From CAVQAH01 sp963784195 (GTDB lineage Bacteria; Acidobacteriota; Vicinamibacteria; Vicinamibacterales; 2-12-FULL-66-21), in assembly GCA_963784195.1 (NCBI GenBank), contig CAWARA010000020.1, positions 744,001 through 808,000 on the forward strand: a DNA stretch of 64,000 nucleotides, given 5' to 3'. Positions 61,595 to 64,000 of the stretch are shown here, in pieces. Below the pieces are notes generated by a model, which made no database searches, had not been told where the DNA came from, and worked only from the letters and a program-made list of their open reading frames with translations. The number at the start of each line of letters is the position of its first letter. The first letter of the stretch is position 1. The translations under genes and the position numbers were made by a program.

Positions 61595-62065
61595 TCAGCG
61601 TCGAGCGGTCGACTCCAGTGCCTCGAACAAATCAGCGTTCGCTGGCTGCTCGGGAATTGCGTACACGCGCGCCCAGGCGATCGTGCCGCTCTTGTCGACG
61701 AGGAATACCGCGCGCTCGGAGATCCCGTCCTTCTCGCGCAACACGCCGTACTGCCTCGCGACCTCACCGTGCGGATAGAAATCGCTCAACAGGTCGAAGG
61801 AGATCGAGCCGAGGGTCTGCGCCCAGGCGGCCTTCGCCGGCTGCGCGTCGATGCTCAGGCCGAGCACCACCGTATCGGACTCGTCGAAGCGCGCACGGTC
61901 CGACTCATACGCGGTCATCTGGTTCGCGCAGACCGGTGTGAACGCCAGTGGGTGAAATGCCACGACGACGTTCTTCTTGCCGCGGAAGTCGGACAGCTTT
62001 ACTGTCCCGCCGCGATGGCTGCGCAGCTCGAAATCGGGTGCGGTATCGCCTGCTTTCAATGCCAT
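61595..62065 (-). CDS. Peroxiredoxin, AhpE/BCP-like (AhpC/TSA family)
   Basis: 156 residues: MALKAGDTAPDFELRSHRGG, the peroxidatic Cys46 in PLAFTPVCANQM, and the usual DLLSDFYPHGEVARQYGV segment. No second (resolving) Cys is obvious, so it is probably a 1-Cys AhpE-type enzyme. It reduces peroxides with thiols. It is the last of three minus-strand genes after lepB and a lipoprotein, separated by 37 bases. Confidence 0.9.
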   Translation of the reverse strand: MALKAGDTAPDFELRSHRGGTVKLSDFRGKKNVVVAFHPLAFTPVCANQMTAYESDRARFDESDTVVLGLSIDAQPAKAAWAQTLGSISFDLLSDFYPHGEVARQYGVLREKDGISERAVFLVDKSGTIAWARVYAIPEQPANADLFEALESTARR

Positions 62066-62102
62066 GGATTGTCCTCTTCAGAAAATGCGGACGTGATGGG
62101 TG

Positions 62103-62615
62103 TTACTTCAGCGTGTCGACGGCCGTCAGCCGCGCGATCTTCCACTCGCCATCGACCTTCCGCATGATGACGGCGAACTCGCGCGCATCCATCGACGGCG
62201 CTGACGATGCGGCCGGCTCGCCCGATGCGGGAGTCTTGCGGATGATTTCGGCGGTGAGGTTGATGTCGGCGCTCTGGTCGTTTGGCGTCACCAGCACGTT
62301 GATGTCGGTGAGCTTGACGGTGAAACCTGACGTGCGCGGCTCGAGTCGTGCCGCCATCGCCATCAGCGTGTCGCGGCCGGTGACTGGAGCGCTGCCGCGT
62401 CCCAACTCGACGATGACGTCGTCGGTGAAGAACTTGCCGATTTGCGCAGCACGCGCGAGCGATCCGAGGCCGTCAGGCGAGTGCGCATTGACCTGCTCGA
62501 CGAGCGCGTTCAGCCGCGCGATGATCAGCGCCTTGTCCCCCTGCCACCACGAGCAGGCCGACAACAGGGAGAGCGCGAGACAAACGGCGAATGCGCGAAG
62601 AAAACGCTGGGTCAA
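62103..62615 (-). CDS. Lipoprotein with SnoaL-like fold
   Basis: 170 residues: signal peptide with lipobox LLSAC (Cys21), then a compact alpha+beta domain: LIIARLNALVEQVNAHSPDG, FFTDDVIVELGRGSAPVTGR, VKLTDINVLVTPNDQSADIN and a closing EFAVIMRKVDGEWKIARLTAV. The order of helices and strands fits the SnoaL/nuclear-transport-factor-2 fold, which can bind or degrade small molecules or act as a plain scaffold. It starts 10 bases after the lepB stop, so it is likely co-transcribed with it. Confidence 0.75.
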   Translation of the reverse strand: MTQRFLRAFAVCLALSLLSACSWWQGDKALIIARLNALVEQVNAHSPDGLGSLARAAQIGKFFTDDVIVELGRGSAPVTGRDTLMAMAARLEPRTSGFTVKLTDINVLVTPNDQSADINLTAEIIRKTPASGEPAASSAPSMDAREFAVIMRKVDGEWKIARLTAVDTLK

Positions 62616-62624
62616 CGTTCTTCT

Positions 62625-63119
62625 CTAGAACACCAGGCGCCCGAGGATGCGGTCCGATTCGACGCGGCCGTAGTCGGTTGCACCGAACTCCGTCATGCCA
62701 CGGTTGTCTCCGGCAACGAAGAACTCATTGTTGCCGACGGTCACCTCGTCGACGTTCCACGCGCGTTGATGCCTGACGTAGGGTTCGACGAGCGGCAAAC
62801 CATTGATGTAGACCTGGCCGTCCTTGACGGCCACTCGCTCGCCGGGCAAGCCGACGACCCGCTTGATATACACGACGCTCGGGCCGGCCAGTCGAATAGC
62901 GACGATATCGCCTCGTTGTGGCGCGTGTCCGAGATACGCCACGCGATTGACGAGCGTGAGCCGGCCCGACGCATATGTCGGCAGCATGCTCGTGCCGTCG
63001 GTGCGTACCGGAGTCAGGATCCACCCGAAGGTGATCACGCTGACCCCGGTGAGGACCAGAATCCGCACGGTCGTGCGGCGAGGATTCGCACCGAAGATGA
63101 TGCGGCGGACGTTGCTCAC
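62625..63119 (-). CDS. lepB: Signal peptidase I
   Basis: 164 residues: one N-terminal helix (VRILVLTGVSVITFGWIL), catalytic Ser44 in DGTSMLPTY and general-base Lys86 in VVYIKRVVGLPGE; box E GDNRGMTEFGATDYG is near the C-terminus. It is short for a SPase I (E. coli has over 300), similar to Gram-positive and minimal bacterial forms. It cleaves signal peptides of exported proteins, including many in this window. A hairpin tandem repeat lies directly upstream. Confidence 0.92.
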   Translation of the reverse strand: MSNVRRIIFGANPRRTTVRILVLTGVSVITFGWILTPVRTDGTSMLPTYASGRLTLVNRVAYLGHAPQRGDIVAIRLAGPSVVYIKRVVGLPGERVAVKDGQVYINGLPLVEPYVRHQRAWNVDEVTVGNNEFFVAGDNRGMTEFGATDYGRVESDRILGRLVF

Positions 63120-63132
63120 AATGTTCCCGTAG

Positions 63133-63222
63133 AGTCCGGCTTTAGCCGGACCCGTACGCGTAGTCCGGCTTCAGCCGGACCCGTACGGGAAGAGTCCCGC
63201 TTTACCAGCCCCGTACGGGTAC
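63133..63222. repeat. Three tandem hairpin repeats upstream of lepB
   Basis: Copies start at 63133, 63162 and 63193 (period 29-31). Each opens with AGTCCGGCTTTAGCCGGAC or a close variant, a palindrome with an 8-bp stem (GTCCGGCT/AGCCGGAC), and continues CCCGTACG. The third copy is degraded (AGTCCCGCTTTACCAGCCC). They fill the 142-base gap upstream of lepB. Confidence 0.8.
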
Positions 63223-63261
63223 GAGTATAGCCCGCGCCGACGGTCATCACGACGCCGCGAG

Positions 63262-64000
63262 TCAGCGCCGGGCCGAATACGGTGCAACTAACGTCTCTGT
63301 CTGCGTGGTGACAGAAACGTATATGGTGTTTTCGTCCCCCTCGCGCGCATAGACAGCGAATCCATGGAGATCGCCGACGCGGCGGAAGCGCGTGGTATCG
63401 AGCAGCACGGCCTGTCCGCTGCTGAACCACTGCTTGTCACCGTATGTCACGAACACGCTGTTCAGACCTTGAGGCAAGCGCGCCGTCATCAGGGGACCGC
63501 GCGGTGGTTCGTATGCGACACCGCTCGTGGCAACCGGCGCGGCGGACGACGCCTGCGGAGACGGGCACGTCGGACCCGATCATCTGCGTGTACATCGTCG
63601 GCGAGACGGCAGCCTGTGCGATGCCGTAGGTCGTTGGATCCATCATCTCTTCAGACGGGTTGACGACCGGGAACGACGGCGCGGTGCTGCCGGTCGTACC
63701 CGCGAGATCACCGGCGCGCCGACGTTCGTATGGCAGCATCCGGCCTCCGGGCAGCGGAACGAACACCTTGCTGAACGGCTCGATGGTCGTCTTGCTGTAA
63801 AGCGGAACCCCGCGAAACTCGCCGCTGCGAACCATTTCGTACGGGTTGAAGTAAATCTCCGGCCCGGCCGGATAGTAGATGCTGCCCGCGAATGTGATCG
63901 GCTCGGTTGAAAGATACCACCACGAGTTCTCGGCAGTTACGATCGGAACTGGCGTAGGCCTCATCGTCATCTGCGCAGCTGCCGTGAACGGCAGAAGCAC
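63262..64000 (-). CDS. Exported protein of unknown function, 5' end outside window (one frame change)
   Basis: The frame enters the window from beyond base 64000; LLPFTAAAQM is the end of a signal peptide. About 245 residues are visible. A tryptophan- and tyrosine-rich N-terminal part (ENSWWYLSTEPITFAGSIYY, GPEIYFNPYEMVRSGEF) is followed by FVPLPGGRMLPYERRRAGD and DPTTYGIAQAAVSPTMYTQ. The frame changes near 63527 (one extra base after RRA); LPQGLNSVFVTYGDKQWFSSG and YAREGDENTIYVSV follow. I do not recognise the family. Confidence 0.6.

Overview
The window is GC-rich, single-copy bacterial chromosome. Its most diagnostic content is an alternative complex III (actABCDEF) operon that runs straight into a caa3-type cytochrome oxidase operon with an A2-type subunit I. 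Together with the D-aminoacylase-like amidohydrolases, a TPR-type Ser/Thr kinase, a membrane MutS relative and many secreted peptidases, this suggests an aerobic Acidobacteriota lineage, probably Vicinamibacteria-like. That placement is inference; no rRNA or marker gene is present to prove it.

Layout. 1-11.4 kb: a truncated membrane protein, a D-aminoacylase, a carboxypeptidase-regulatory-like lipoprotein, a GT2 glycosyltransferase, a polytopic membrane protein, a membrane MutS relative coupled to a methyltransferase, a creatininase-SnoaL fusion and a DUF805-SRPBCC fusion. 11.4-17.4 kb: a second, metal-site-degenerate D-aminoacylase paralogue, an esterase, an M29 aminopeptidase, an alpha/beta hydrolase, a methyltransferase and methionine aminopeptidase. 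17.4-20.9 kb: a compact three-gene ligase operon (GCS2 carboxylate-amine ligase, ATP-grasp, circularly permuted ATP-grasp) that looks like a small-molecule or peptide biosynthesis system. 20.9-23.2 kb: a four-helix-bundle gene bracketed by heptamer repeats, then a GlcD-type FAD oxidase. 23.2-29.7 kb: a YHS protein and a selenocysteine-containing formate dehydrogenase operon (alpha with an in-frame TGA and SECIS hairpin, FeS beta, an unrecognised membrane protein, an NrfD-type quinone subunit). 29.6-42.8 kb: a MocR regulator, a thioredoxin-reductase-like flavoprotein, a kinase-TPR protein, M61 peptidase, a LytS/LytTR two-component pair, an ACMSD-like amidohydrolase and agmatinase. 43.0-56.0 kb: actA-F, an accessory gene, sco, coxBACD. 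56.4-60.7 kb: a MacAB-like efflux system (adaptor, ATPase, two permeases). 60.9-64 kb: a small wHTH-like protein, peroxiredoxin, a lipoprotein, signal peptidase I and a truncated secreted protein.

Two window-wide patterns matter. (1) At least 19 genes or gene parts are interrupted by single-base frame changes with conserved sequence on both sides, about 16 of them insertions, including core respiratory genes. This looks like uncorrected sequencing indels, so such genes are annotated here as one CDS each. The TGA at 24004-24006 is different: it is a real selenocysteine codon. (2) At least eight non-coding sites carry short tandem arrays whose period is always 7 nt although the motif differs between sites, often with the same motif inverted on the other strand. 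Together with hairpin elements and terminal inverted repeats, they form an unusual intergenic repeat landscape.

Functionally, formate or other electrons would enter the quinone pool through the Sec-FDH/NrfD unit, pass through ACIII to the fused cytochrome c domain of CoxB, and reach oxygen at CoxA. A perfect CRP/FNR-type palindrome sits in the only obvious promoter of the ACIII operon.
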